Below, piece by piece: positions 10,164 to 22,898 of a stretch of DNA of 64,000 nt. The notes under the pieces are model-generated. The model did not search any database. It was not told the origin of the DNA and worked only from the letters and a program-made list of their open reading frames with translations. Position numbers and translations under genes: made by a program. The stretch's first letter is position 1. Every line of letters starts with the position of its first letter. Source of the stretch: Metaphire vulgaris (taxonomy: Eukaryota > Annelida > Clitellata > Crassiclitellata > Megascolecidae). The stretch is from assembly GCA_018105865.1 (NCBI GenBank), contig CM030848.1:10794801-10858800 (forward strand), read 5' to 3'.

Positions 10164-10243
10164 TTAACCCTTTACCCGTTGGCTCCGAGAATACTCCTTC
10201 ATTTTACATTAAGTTACAAATAAATGAACGGGTAAAGGGTTAA
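10164..10243. mobile_element. 80-bp piggyBac-like MITE inside the probable 3' UTR
   Basis: TTAA is followed by CCCTTTACCCGTT and mirrored at the right end by AACGGGTAAAGGG plus TTAA. TTAA borders and CCC tips are typical of piggyBac-type miniature elements. It lies between the 10422 stop and the candidate poly(A) signal, so it would be transcribed as a potential hairpin. The second copy is at 24150-24228, with one tip base changed. Confidence 0.65.
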
Positions 10244-10421
10244 TGTCAAATATCAATACCGAGGTAATATAAAAGTTAGCATATTAAAGGCCCAGATATT
10301 TACTTTAAAACTAAACAATCAAACCAAAGAACAAAGCATTTAGACCTAAACCTAGATCACGTGCTTAAAAGCAGAAAATCAGAGTTGTTAATAGCATAAG
10401 TGGAAAAAGCATCTAATTATT

Positions 10422-11480
10422 CTAGTTAACAATACCTCGTGTGCCTTCCAATCCTTTAAGCACTTCTGAAATTTCTTCCTCACTTGGGACATCATCCAGA
10501 GGACCATGAACACTGACAACCATTCTCTCTGTAACTAGCTGCTGCTCAGTAGACTTCTTAACTCTCTTTCTGATAACAGTGCCATCTGGCTGGATCTCCT
10601 CGTTGATTTCAATATCTTGTGTCACTTGAGGCTCCTCATGGCTTCGGTCTGAATATCGACTAAACTGAGGGAGCTCACACTCAGTCTGGGATAATACGAG
10701 TTCGGAATCAATGATTAGATGGCTGAGATCTTCTTCAGGACCTTCAAGTACAACCTTCTTTGTAACAGTTTGCTTCTGCCGTGTTTGAACGAGTTTGCGA
10801 TGAACAGTTGTGCCATCTGGAAGTGTATCTTCATATTCTGTCATGTCAGTTTCAACCGTCGGCTCTTCCTCGACTGTATCTGTAAACACTGTAATTGTTG
10901 CAGCAACACTTTCAAAATCCGCAAGACAAAGCTCGCCCTTATCGGGACTTTCACTTACACTAGACCGAGGACTAAGGAAATCAATTACTCCCGTTACATC
11001 CTCTTTCACAATTTTTTCCGAAATTTCCCCATCGGGTGCAACAGTACGAATGATCCGTGTAACAACATGTTTCCCAGGAGAACGAGACTCTGACAAAATC
11101 AATCCTTGATGCTCATACTTTTCTGCTTCACATGTAGCAAGTGCAGAATCCTGCTCGAATGACTTCTCAATAATTTCAAAATCGGACACATACTGATCTG
11201 AACGCTTGAATTCGTCCTCAAAACAGATTTCAGACTTATCGGAATCCACAAAGGGGAAGAGAAGTCGTGGAACAAAAACGACCATTCTATTCTCACATAG
11301 TTCAGGGACCAGCTCCATGGCAAACTGTTCATCAACCGGCGGAAAATTTTCAGGAAGATCATCGCCAAAAAACTCACTTTCAACAGTCTCCAAATCATAT
11401 TCAGAAGGCCTCTCAATCACCAGATCACTTCGAACGATATGGGAAACAATCGTATCACCACGAAAACCAAAGTCGACGAC
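10422..11480 (-). CDS. Unique C-terminal tail with three PDG modules (intact copy)
   Basis: This is the last roughly 330 residues of the giant exon. After the last acidic repeat comes a unique stretch starting near GFRGDTIVSHIVRSD, then three similar modules centred on VAPDGEISEKIVKED, TLPDGTTVHRKLVQT and IQPDGTVIRKRVKKS, spaced about 70-80 residues, each followed or preceded by a basic, Thr-rich strand. The protein ends LKGLEGTRGIVN. Such DGT..R/K modules remind me of the C-terminal regions of ankyrins, but this is recall, not a search. The tail is much less acidic than the array and is the best candidate for a folded or partner-binding part. Confidence 0.8.
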   Translation of the reverse strand, partial: VVDFGFRGDTIVSHIVRSDLVIERPSEYDLETVESEFFGDDLPENFPPVDEQFAMELVPELCENRMVVFVPRLLFPFVDSDKSEICFEDEFKRSDQYVSDFEIIEKSFEQDSALATCEAEKYEHQGLILSESRSPGKHVVTRIIRTVAPDGEISEKIVKEDVTGVIDFLSPRSSVSESPDKGELCLADFESVAATITVFTDTVEEEPTVETDMTEYEDTLPDGTTVHRKLVQTRQKQTVTKKVVLEGPEEDLSHLIIDSELVLSQTECELPQFSRYSDRSHEEPQVTQDIEINEEIQPDGTVIRKRVKKSTEQQLVTERMVVSVHGPLDDVPSEEEISEVLKGLEGTRGIVN

Positions 11481-14400
11481 AGCTTCGAATCTCTCCGAAA
11501 CCACTGCAGCTACCGAAATTTCTTCTACCACAGGCGCCTCTTCCTCTGGGGCCTCCTCTTCATCCAGCTGAATAATTTCCGTTGGTTCTGGTGATCCACG
11601 TATTTCTTCTTCTGCAACAACCTGTTCCTCTTCGATTTCTTCGGCAGTGATTTCTTCACGCTCGATTTCGGTTACTGCAACTTCTTCTCGTTCCAGAGAC
11701 ACCAGAGGCTCGGCAAACGTGGCGACTGCTGCAACATCAGTTATTTTAACAGGTTCTTCTCGAATCTCGTCCATGACTTTCTGCTCTTCCTCTGCTACTT
11801 CCCTGTCTTCTGTTATTACGATTTCGTCTATTCGGGCTGCTTCAACTTCGTCTGAAGGAGCAGAAACTTTAAGTACTTCTGGTTCCCCGATCAACATTTC
11901 CTCTTCGATAGGTATTTTCTCTTCTTCTACCTCCTCCTCCTCCGCCTTTTCAGGAACCTCATCCATTGATATTTCTTCCACCTTCGTTATCTCTTCGAAT
12001 GGAAGAGCTTCAGCCACAGGTGATTCCAGTTCGGTGACGGCCTCTTCAAATATCTCCGAAACCACTGCCGCTACCGAAATTTCTTCTACCACAGGAGCTG
12101 CTTCCTCTGGGGCCTCCTCTTCACCCAGCTGAATAATTTCCGTTGGTTCTGGTGATCCACGTCTTTCTTCTTCTGCAACAACCTGTTCCTTTTCGATTTC
12201 TTCGGCAGTGATTTCTTCACGCTCGATTTCGGTTACTGCAACTTCTTCTCGTTCCAGAGACACCAGAGGCTCGGCAAACGTGGCGACTGCTGCAACATCA
12301 GTTATTTGAACAGGTTCTTCTCGAATCTCGTCCATGGCTTTCTGCTCTTCCTCTGCTACTTCCGTGTCTTCTGATATTACGATTTCGTCTATTCGGGCTG
12401 CTTCAACTTCGTCTGAAGGAGCAGAAACTTTAAGTACTTCTGGTTCCCCGATCAACATTTCCTCTTCGATAGGTATTTTCTCTTCTTCTACCTCCTCCTC
12501 CTCCGCCTTTTCAGGCACCTCTTCCACTGATATTTCTTCCACTTTCGTTATCTCTTCGAATGGAAGAGCTTCAGCCACAGGTGATTCCAGTTCGGTGACG
12601 GCCTCTTCAAATCTCTCCGAAACTTCTGCCGCTACCGGAATTTCTTCTACCACAGGAACTGCTTCCTCTGCGGCCTCCTCTTCACCCAGCTCAATTATTT
12701 CCTTTGGTTCTGGTGATTCGGGTCTTTCTTCTTCTGCAACAACCTGTTCCTCTTCGATTTTTTCGGCAGTGATTTCTTCACGCTCGATTTCGGTTACTGC
12801 AACTTCTTCTCGTTCCAGAGACACCAGAGGCTCGGCTAACGTGGCGACTGCTGCAACATCGGTTATTTGAACAGGTTCTTCTCGAATCTCGACCATGACT
12901 TTCTGCTCTTCCTCTGCTACTTCCCTGTCTTCTGATATTACGATTTCGTCTATTCGCGCTGCTTCAACTTCGTCTGAAGGAGCAGCAACTTTTAGTACTT
13001 CTTGTTCCCCGATCAACATTTCCTCTTCGATAGGTATTTTCTCTTCTTCTACCTCCTCCTCCTCCTGCGCCTTTTCAGGCACCTCTTCCACTGATATTTC
13101 TTCAACTTTCGTTATCTCTTCGAATGGAAGGGCTTCAGCCACAGGTGATTCCAGTTCGGTGACGGCCTCTTCAAATCTCTCCGAAACCACTGCCGCTACC
13201 GAAATTTCTTCTACCACAGGAGCTGCTTCCTCTGCGGCCTCCTCTTCACCCAGCTGAATAATTTCCGTTGGTTCTGGTGACTCGGGTCTTTCTTCTTCTA
13301 TAACAACATGTTCCTCTTCGATTTCTTCGGCAGTGATTTCTTCACGCTCGATTTCGGTTACTGCAACTTCTTCTCGTTCCGGAGACACCAGAGGCTCGGC
13401 AAACGTTGCGACTGCTGCAACATCGGCTATTTGAACAGGTTCTACTCGAATCTCGTCCATGATTTTCTCCTCGTCCTCTGCTACTTCCCTGTCTTCTGAT
13501 ATTACGATTTCGTCAATTCGGGCTGCTTCAACTTCGTCTGAAGGAGCAGAAACTTTAAGTACTTCTGGTTCCCCGATCAACATTTCCTCTTCGATAGGTA
13601 TTTTCTCTTCTTCTACCTCCTCCTCCTCCGCCTTTTCAGGCACCTCTTCAATCGTATAACCAGAAAACCACCTCTTCCACTTCCACAAATTCCTCATCGA
13701 TATTTCTTCTGTAGGAGAGAATCGCCAAACTGTGACAATTCCATCTCGTTTACTCGGTAACTCTTCAATGGAAAAGACACCACTTCAAAACTCAGAACTA
13801 AAGCGGTGATTCCAGTTCGAATGATCTGACCACCACTTCTCTCTTCGTCCAATTTCGTAATCTCTTCGAATGGAAACTTCAGCCACATGTGATTCCGGTT
13901 CGTCGACGACAGCTGCGAATATCTCCGAAACCACTGCCGCTACCGAAATTTCTTCTACCACAGGAGCTGCTTCCTCTGCGGCCTCCTCTTCACCCAGCTG
14001 AATAATTTCCGTTGGTTCTGGTGATTCGGGTCTTTCTTCTTCTGCAGCAACCTGTTCCTCTTCGATTTGTTCGGCAGTGATTTCTTCACGCTCGATTTCG
14101 GTTACTGCAACTTCTTCTCGTTCCAGAGACACCAAAGGCTCGGCAAACGTGGCGACTGCTGCAACATCGGTTATTTTAACAGGTTCTTCTCGAATGTCGT
14201 CCATGACTTTCTGCTCTTCCTCTGCTGCTGCCCTGTCTTCTGATATTACGATTTCGTCTACTCGGGCTGCTTCAACTTCGTCTGAAGGAGCAGAAACTTT
14301 AAGTACTTCTGGTTCCCCGATCAACATTTCCTCTTCGATAGGTATTTTCTCTTCTTCTACCTCCTCCTCCTCCGCCTTTTCAGGCATCTTTTCCACTGAT

Positions 14401-17400
14401 ATTTCTTCCACTTTCGTTATCTCTTCGAATGGAAGAGCTTCAGCCACAGGTGATTCCAGTTCGGTGACGGCCTCTTCAAATCTCTCCGAAACTTCTGCCG
14501 CTACCGGAATTTCTTCTACCACAGGAACTGCTTCCTCTGCGGCCTCCTCTTCACCCAGCTCAATTATTTCCTTTGGTTCTGGTGATTCGGGTCTTTCTTC
14601 TTCTGCAACAACCTGTTCCTCTTCGATTTTTTCGGCAGTGATTTCTTCACGCTCGATTTCGGTTACTGCAACTTCTTCTCGTTCCAGAGACACCAGAGGC
14701 TCGGCAAACGTGGCGACTGCTGCAACATCGGTTATTTGAACAGGTTCTTCTCGAATCTCATCCATGGCTTTCTGCTCTTCCTCTGCTACTACCCTGTCTT
14801 CTGATATTACGATTTCGTCTATTCGGGCTGCTTCAACTTCGTCTGAAGGAGCAGAAACTTTAAGTACTTCTGGTTCCCCGATCAACATTTCCTCTTCGAT
14901 AGGTATTTTCTCTTCTTCTACCTCCTCTTCCTCCTCCGCCTTTTCAGGCACCTCTTCCACTGATATTTCTTCCACTTTCGTTATCTCTTCGAATGGAAGA
15001 GCTTCAGATACAGGTGATTCCAGTTCGGTGACGGCCTCTTCAAATCTCTCCGAAACTTCTGCCGCTACCGGAATTTCTTCTACCACAGGTACTGCTTCCT
15101 CTGCGGCCTCCTCTTCACCCAGCTCAATTATTTCCTTTGGTTCTGGTGATTCGGGTCTTTCTTCTTCTGCAACAACCTGTTCCTCTTCGATTTTTTCGGC
15201 AGTGATTTCTTCACGCTCGATTTCGGTTACTGCAACTTCTTCTCGTTCCAGAGACACCAGAGGCTCGGCAAACGTGGCGACTGCTGCAACATCGGTTATT
15301 TGAACAGGTTCTTCTCGAATCTCGTCCATGACTTTCTGCTCTTCCTCTGCTACTACCCTGTCTTCTGATATTACGATTTCGTCTATTCGGGCTGCTTCAA
15401 CTTCGTCTGAAGAAGCAGAAACTTTAAGTACTTCTGGTTCCCCGATCAACATTTCCTCTTCGATAGGTATTTTCTCTTCTTCTACCTCCTCCTCCTCCGC
15501 CTTTTCAGGCACCTCTTCCACTGATATTTCTTCCACTTTCGTTATCTCTTCGAATGGAAGAGCTTCAGCCACAGGTGATTCCAGTTCGGTGACGGCCTCT
15601 TCAAATCTCTCCGAAACTTCTGCCGCTACCGGAATTTCTTCTACCACAGGAACTGCTTCCTCTGCGGCCTCCTCTTCACCCAGCTCAATTATTTCCTTTG
15701 GTTCTGGTGATTCGGGTCTTTCTTCTTCTGCAACAACCTGTTCCTCTTCGATTTTTTCGGCAGTGATTTCTTCACGCTCGATTTCGGTTACTGCAACTTC
15801 TTCTCGTTCCAGAGACACCAGAGGCTCGGCAAACGTGGCGACTGCTGCAACATCAGTTATTTTAACAGGTTCTTCTCGAATCTCGTCCATGACTTTCTGC
15901 TCTTCCTCTGCTACTTCCCTGTCTTCTGTTATTACGATTTCGTCTATTCGGGCTGCTTCAACTTCGTCTGAAGGAGCAGAAACTTTAAGTACTTCTGGTT
16001 CCCCGATCAACATTTCCTCTTCGATAGGTATTTTCTCTTCTTCTACCTCCTCCTCCTCCTCGCCCTTTTCAGGCACCTCTTCCACTGATATTTCTTCCAC
16101 TTTCGTTATCTCTTCGAATGGAAGAGCTTCAGCCACAGGTGATTCCAGTTCGGTGACGGCCTCTTCAAATCTCTCTCCGAAACCTCTGCCGCTACCGAAA
16201 TTTCTTCTACCACAGGAGCTGCTTCCTCTGCGGCCTCCTCTTCACCCAGCTCAATTATTTCCGTTGGTTCTGGTGATTCGGGTCTTTCTTCTTCTGCAAC
16301 AACCTGTTCCTCTTCGATTTCTTCGGCAGTGATTTCTTCACGCTCGATTTCGGTTACTGCAACTTCTTCTCGTTCCAGAGACACCAGAGGCTCGGCAAAC
16401 GTGGCGACTGCTGCAACATCGGTTATTTGAACAGGTTCTTCTCGAATCTCGTCCATGGCTTTCTGCTCTTCCTCTGCTATTTCCCTGTCTTCTGATATTA
16501 CGATTTCGTCTATTCGGGCTGCTTCAACTTCGTCTGAAGAAGCAGAAACTTTAAGTACTTCTGGTTCCCCGATCAACATTTCCTCTTCGATAGGTATTTT
16601 CTCTTCTTCTACCTCCTCCTCCTCCGCCTTTTCAGGCATCTTTTCCACTGATATTTCTTCCACTTTCGTTATCTCTTCGAATGGAAGAGCTTCAGCCACA
16701 GGTGATTCCAGTTCGGTGACGGCCTCTTCAAATCTCTCCGAAACTTCTGCCGCTACCGGAATTTCTTCTACCACAGGAACTGCTTCCTCTGCGGCCTCCT
16801 CTTCACCCAGCTCAATTATTTCCTTTGGTTCTGGTGATTCGGGTCTTTCTTCTTCTGCAACAACCTGTTCCTCTTCGATTTTTTCGGCAGTGATTTCTTC
16901 ACGCTCGATTTCGGTTACTGCAACTTCTTCTCGTTCCAGAGACACCAGAGGCTCGGCTAACGTGGCGACTGCTGCAACATCGGTTATTTGAACAGGTTCT
17001 TCTCGAATCTCATCCATGGCTTTCTGCTCTTCCTCCGCTACTACCCTGTCTTCTGATATTACGATTTCGTCTATTCGGGCTGCTTCAACTTCGTCTGAAG
17101 GAGCAGAAACTTTAAGTACTTCTGGTTCCCCGATCAACATTTCCTCTTCGATAGGTATTTTCTCTTCTTCTACCTCCTCCTCCTCCGCCTTTTCAGGCAC
17201 CTCTTCCACTGATATTTCTTCCACTTTCGTTATCTCTTCGAATGGAAGAGCTTCAGCCACAGGTGATTCCAGTTCGGTGACGGCCTCTTCAAATATCTCC
17301 GAAACCACTGCCGCTACCGAAATTTCTTCTACCACAGGAGCTGCTTCCTCTGGGGCCTCCTCTTCACCCAGCTGAATAATTTCCGTTGGTTCTGGTGATC

Positions 17401-20400
17401 CACGTATTTCTTCTTCTGCAACAACCTGTTCCTTTTCGATTTCTTCGGCAGTGATTTCTTCACGCTCGATTTCGGTTACTGCAACTTCTTCTCGTTCCAG
17501 AGACACCAGAGGCTCGGCAAACGTGGCGACTGCTGCAACTTCGGTTATTTGAACAGGTTCTTCTCGAATCTCATCCATGGCTTTCTGCTCTTCCTCTGCT
17601 ACTACCCTGTCTTCTGATATTACGATTTCGTCTATTCGGGCTGCTTCAACTTCGTCTGAAGGAGCAGAAACTTTAAGTACTTCTGGTTCCCCGATCAACA
17701 TTTCCTCTTCGATAGGTATTTTCTCTTCTTCTACCTCCTCCTCCTCCGCCTTTTCAGGCATCTTTTCCACTGATATTTCTTCCACTTTCGTTATCTCTTC
17801 GAATGGAAGAGCTTCAGCCACAGGTGATTCCAGTTCGGTGACGGCCTCTTCAAATCTCTCCGAAACCTCTGCCGCTACCGAAATTTCTTCTACCACAGGA
17901 GCTGCTTCCTCTGCGGCCTCCTCTTCACCCAGCTCAATGATTTCCTTTGGTTCTGGTGATTCGGGTCTTTCGTCTTCTGCAACAACCTGTTCCTCTTCGA
18001 TATTTTCGGCAGTGATTTCTTCACGCTCGATTTCGGTTACTGCAACTTCTTCTCGTTCCAGAGATACCAGAGGCTCGGCAAACGTGGCGACTGCTGCAAC
18101 ATCGGTTATTTGAACAGGTTCTTCTCGAATCTCGTCCATGGCTTTCTGCTCTTCCTCTGCTATTTCCCTGTCTTCTGATATTACGATTTCGTCTATTCGG
18201 GCTGCTTCAACTTCGTCTGAAGGAGCAGAAACTTTAGTACTTCTGGTTCCCCGATCAACATTTCCTCTTCGATAGGTATTTTCTCTTCTTCTACCTCCTC
18301 CTCCTCCGCCTTTTCAGGCATCTTTTCCACTGATATTTCTTCCACTTTCGTTATCTCTTCGAATGGAAGAGCTTCAGCCACAGGTGATTCCAGTTCGGTG
18401 ACGGCCTCTTCAAATCTCTCCGAAACTTCTGCCGCTACCGGAATTTCTTCTACCACAGGAACTGCTTCCTCTGCGGCCTCCTCTTCACCCAGCTCAATTA
18501 TTTCCTTTGGTTCTGGTGATTCGGGTCTTTCTTCTTCTGCAACAACCTGTTCCTCTTCGATTTTTTCGGCAGTGATTTCTTCACGCTCGATTTCGGTTAC
18601 TGCAACTTCTTCTCGTTCCAGAGACACCAGAGGCTCGGCTAACGTGGCGACTGCTGCAACATCGGTTATTTGAACAGGTTCTTCTCGAATCTCATCCATG
18701 GCTTTCTGCTCTTCCTCCGCTACTACCCTGTCTTCTGATATTACGATTTCGTCTATTCGGGCTGCTTCAACTTCGTCTGAAGAAGCAGAAACTTTAAGTA
18801 CTTCTGGTTCCCCGATCAACATTTCCTCTTCGATAGGTATTTTCTCTTCTTCTACCTCCTCCTCCTCCGCCTTTTCAGGCATCTTTTCCACTGATATTTC
18901 TTCCACTTTCGTTATCTCTTCGAATGGAAGAGCTTCAGCCACAGGTGATTCCAGTTCGGTGACGGCCTCTTCAAATCTCTCCGAAACCACTGCCGCTACC
19001 GAAATTTCTTCTACCACAGGAGCTGCTTCCTCTGGGGCCTCCTCTTCACCCAGCTGAATAATTTCCGTTGGTTCTGGTGATCCACGTATTTCTTCTTCTG
19101 CAACAACCTGTTCCTTTTCGATTTCTTCGGCAGTGATTTCTTCACGCTCGATTTCGGTTACTGCAACTTCTTCTCGTTCCAGAGACACCAGAGGCTCGGC
19201 TAACGTGGCGACTGCTGCAACATCGGTTATTTGAACAGGTTCTTCTCGAATCTCGTCCATGACTTTCTGCTCTTCCTCTGCTACTTCCCTGTCTTCTGTT
19301 ATTACGATTTCGTCTATTCGGGCTGCTTCAACTTCGTCTGAAGGAGCAGAAACTTTAGTACTTCTGGTTCCTGATCAACATTTCCTCTTCGATAGGTATT
19401 TTCTCTTCTTCTACCTCCTCCTCCTCCTCCGCCTTTTCAGGCACCTCTTCCACTGATATTTCTTCCACTTTCGTTATCTCTTCGAATGGAAGAGCTTCAG
19501 CCACAGGTGATTCAGTTCGGTGACGGCCTCTTCAAATCTCTCGAAAACCTCTGCCGCTACCGAAATTTCTTCTACCACAGGAGCTGCTTCCTCTGCGGCC
19601 TCCTCTTCACCCAGCTCAATGATTTCCTTTGGTTCTGGTGATTCGGGTCTTTCGTCTTCTGCAACAACCTGTTCCTCTTCGATATTTTCGGCAGTGATTT
19701 CTTCACGCTCGATTTCGGTTACTGCAACTTCTTCTCGTTCCAGAGACACCAGAGGCTCGGCAAACGTGGCGACTGCTGCAACATCGGTTATTTGAACAGG
19801 TTCTTCTCGAATCTCATCCATGGCTTTCTGCTCTTCCTCTGCTACTACCCTGTCTTCTGATATTACGATTTCGTCTATTCGGGCTGCTTCAACTTCGTCT
19901 GAAGGAGCAGAAACTTTAAGTACTTCTGGTTCCCCGATCAACATTTCCTCTTCGATAGGTATTTTCTCTTCTTCTACCTCCTCCTCCTCCGCCTTTTCAG
20001 GCACCTCTTCCACTGATATTTCTTCCACTTTCGTTATCTCTTCGAATGGAAGAGCTTCAGCCACAGGTGATTCCAGTTCGGTGACGGCCTCTTCAAATCT
20101 CTCCGAAACCACTGCCGCTACCGAAATTTCTTCTACCACAGGAGCTGCTTCCTCTGGGGCCTCCTCTTCACCCAGCTGAATAATTTCCGTTGGTTCTGGT
20201 GATCCACGTATTTCTTCTTCTGCAACAACCTGTTCCTTTTCGATTTCTTCGGCAGTGATTTCTTCACGCTCGATTTCGGTTACTGCAACTTCTTCTCGTT
20301 CCAGAGACACCAGAGGCTCGGCTAACGTGGCGACTGCTGCAACATCGGTTATTTGAACAGGTTCTTCTCGAATCTCATCCATGGCTTTCTGCTCTTCCTC

Positions 20401-22798
20401 CGCTACTACCCTGTCTTCTGATATTACGATTTCGTCTATTCGGGCTGCTTCAACTTCGTCTGAAGGAGCAGAAACTTTAAGTACTTCTGGTTCCCTGATC
20501 AACATTTCCTCTTCGATAGGTATTTTCTCTTCTTCTACCTCCTCCTCCTCCGCCGTCTCAGGCACCTCTTCCACTGATATTTCTTCCACTTTCGTTATCT
20601 CTTCGAATGGAAGAGCTTCAGCCACAGGTGATTCCAGTTCGGTGACGGCCTCTTCAAATCTCTCCGAAACCTCTGCCGCTACCGAAATTTCTTCTACCAC
20701 AGGAGCTGCTTCCTCTGCGGCCTCTTCACCCAGCTCAATTATTTCCTTTGGTTCTGGTGATTCGGGTCTTTCTTCTTCTGCAACAACCTGTTCCTGTTCG
20801 ATTTCTTCGGCAGTGATTTCTTCACGCTCGATTTCGGTTACTGCAACTTCTTCTCGTTCCAGAGACACCAGAGGCTCGGCAAACGTGGCGACTGCTGCAA
20901 CATCGGTTATTTGAACAGGTTCTTCTCGAATCTCGTCCATGACTTTCTGCTCTTCCTCTGCTACTTCCCTGTCTTCTGTTATTACGATTTCGTCTATTCG
21001 GGCTGCTTCAACTTCGTCTGAAGGAGCAGAAACTTTTAAGTACTTCTGGTTCCCCGATCAACATTTCCTCTTCGATAGGTATTTTCTCTTCTTCCTCCTC
21101 CTCCTCCTCCGCCTTTTCAGGCACCTCTTCCACTGATATTTCTTCCACTTTCGTTATCTCTTCGAATGGAAGAGCTTCAGCCACAGGTGATTCCAGTTCG
21201 GTGACGGCCTCTTCAAATCTCTCCGAAACCTCTGCCGCTACCGAAATTTCTTCTACCACAGGAGCTGCTTCCTCTGCGGCCTCCTCCTTCACCCAGCTCA
21301 ATTATTTCCGTTGGTTCTGGTGATTCGGGTCTTTCTTCTTCTGCAACAACCTGTTCCTCTTCGATTTCTTCGGCAGTGATTTCTTCACGCTCGATTTCGG
21401 TTACTGCTTTTCTTTTCGTTCCAGAGACACCAGAGGCTCGGCAAACGTGGCGACTGCGGCAACATCGGTTATTTGAACAGGTTCTTCTCGAATCTCGTCC
21501 ATGACTTTCTGCTCTTCCTCTGCTACTTCCCTGTCTTCTGTTATTACGATTTCGTCTATTCGGGCTGCTTCAACTTCGTCTGAAGGAGCAGAAACTTTAA
21601 GTACTTCTGGTTCCCTGATCAACATTTTCCTCTTGATAGGTATTTTTCTTCTTCTACATCCTCCTCCTCCGCCTTTTCAGGCACCTCTTCCACTGATATT
21701 TCTTCCACTTTCGTTATCTCTTCGAATGGAAGAGCTTCAGCCACAGGTGATTCCAGTTCGGTGACGGCCTCTTCAAATCTCTCCGAAACCTCTGCTGCTA
21801 CTGGAATTTCTTCTACCACAGGAGCTGCTTCCTCTGCGGCCTCTTCACCCAGCTCAATTATTTCCTTTGGTTCTGGTGATTCGGGTCTTTCTTCTTCTGC
21901 AACAACCTGTTCCTCTTCGATTTTTCGGCAGTGATTTCTTCACGCTCGATTTCGGTTACTGCAACTTCTTCTCGTTCCAGAGACACCAGAGGCTCGGCAA
22001 ACGTGGCGACTGCTGCAACATCGGTTATTTGAACAGGTTCTTCTCGAATCTCGTCCATGGCTTTCTGCTCTTCCTCTGCTATTTCCTGTCTTCTGATATT
22101 ACGATTTCGTCTATTCGGGCTGCTTCAACTTCGTCTGAAGGAGCAGAAACTTTTAGTACTTCTGGTTCCCCGATCAACATTTTCTCTTCGATAGGTATTT
22201 TCTTCTTCTCTCCTCCTCCTCCGCCTTCTCAGGCACCTCTTCCACTGATATTTCTTCCACTTTCGTTATCTCTTCGAATGGAAGAGCTTCAGCCACAGGT
22301 GATTCCAGTTCGGTGACGGCCTTCAAATCTCTCCGAAACCTCTGCTGCTACCGAAATTTCTACCTACACAGGAGCTGCTTCCTCTGCGTCCTCCTCTTCA
22401 CCCAGCTCAATTATTTCCTTTGGTTCTGGTGATTCGGGTCTTTCTTCTTCTGCAACAACCTGTTCCTGTTCGATTTTTCCGGCAGTGATTTCTTCACGCT
22501 CGATTTCGGTTACTGCAACTTCTTTCGTTCCAGAGACACCAGAGGCTCGGCAAACGTGGCGACTGCTGCAACATCGGTTATTTGAACAGGTTCTTCTCGA
22601 ATCTCGTCCATGATTTTTGCTCTTCCTTCTGCTACTTCCCTGTCTTCTGTTATTACGATTTCGTTCATTCGGCTGCCTTTCAATTTCGTCTGAAGGAGCA
22701 GCAACTTTTAGTACTTCTGGTTCACGATCGTCATTTCATCTTTGACAAGCATCTCTTCTTTTCTTCTACCTCCTCCGCCGCCTTTTCAGGCACCTCTT
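10422..22798 (-). CDS. Second copy of the giant Glu-rich repeat exon, 3' part (terminal exon, truncated by gap)
   Basis: The minus strand reads from the gap to a TAG stop at 10422-10424. It encodes about 20 copies of the 187-residue acidic unit, one interlude module (about 13645-13925) and the unique tail (about 11480-10422). From about 13690 down to the stop the frame is clean for over 1,000 codons; here the tail is intact, whereas its twin at 24408-25450 is broken by small indels. Further right the frame breaks repeatedly (near 16170, 18232, 19360, 19510, 21035, 21285, 21410, 21640, 21935 and 22090 onward), densest next to the gap. Most breaks are 1-2 bp in homopolymers or short runs, as expected of uncorrected long-read consensus at a contig end. 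This copy is most simply the other haplotype of 24408 onward, or a very recent tandem duplicate. The protein is acidic, probably extended, with no transmembrane segment. Confidence 0.8.
11480..13645 (-). repeat. Glu-rich 561-bp tandem repeats, four units
   Basis: About four units lie between the tail and the interlude in this copy; the corresponding interval in the other copy (25450-37195) holds about 21. Units carry the two main subtypes, IRGSPEPTEII and RPESPEPKEII. Confidence 0.85.
13645..13925 (-). pseudogene. Degraded interlude module in the left copy
   Basis: This stretch matches the interlude at 37195-37590 from tcaatcgtataacc to cgacgacagctgcgaat. It is about 115 bp shorter, with several internal deletions and frame breaks, whereas the right-hand version is fully open. 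Either this allele is damaged or the local consensus is poor. The reading frame from the array on the right does not pass through it as written. Confidence 0.65.
13925..22798 (-). repeat. Glu-rich 561-bp tandem repeats, about 16 units up to the gap
   Basis: Unit landmarks (the plus-strand word catgactttctgctcttcc or catggctttctgctcttcc) recur every 555-570 bp at about 14203, 14764, 15328, 15889, 16455, 17016, 17577, 18138, 18698, 19259, 19820, 20381, 20939, 21501, 22059 and 22610. Units are nearly identical. The last two before the gap are visibly corrupted. Confidence 0.9.
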
Positions 22799-22898
22799 NN
22801 NNNNNNNNNNNNNNNNNNNNNNNNNNNNNNNNNNNNNNNNNNNNNNNNNNNNNNNNNNNNNNNNNNNNNNNNNNNNNNNNNNNNNNNNNNNNNNNNNN
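22799..22898. other. Assembly gap, exactly 100 N
   Basis: A run of N separates repeat sequence on the left from mid-MITE sequence on the right. The exact length of 100 is a conventional placeholder, so the true distance is unknown. Sequence quality declines on both sides. Confidence 0.95.
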
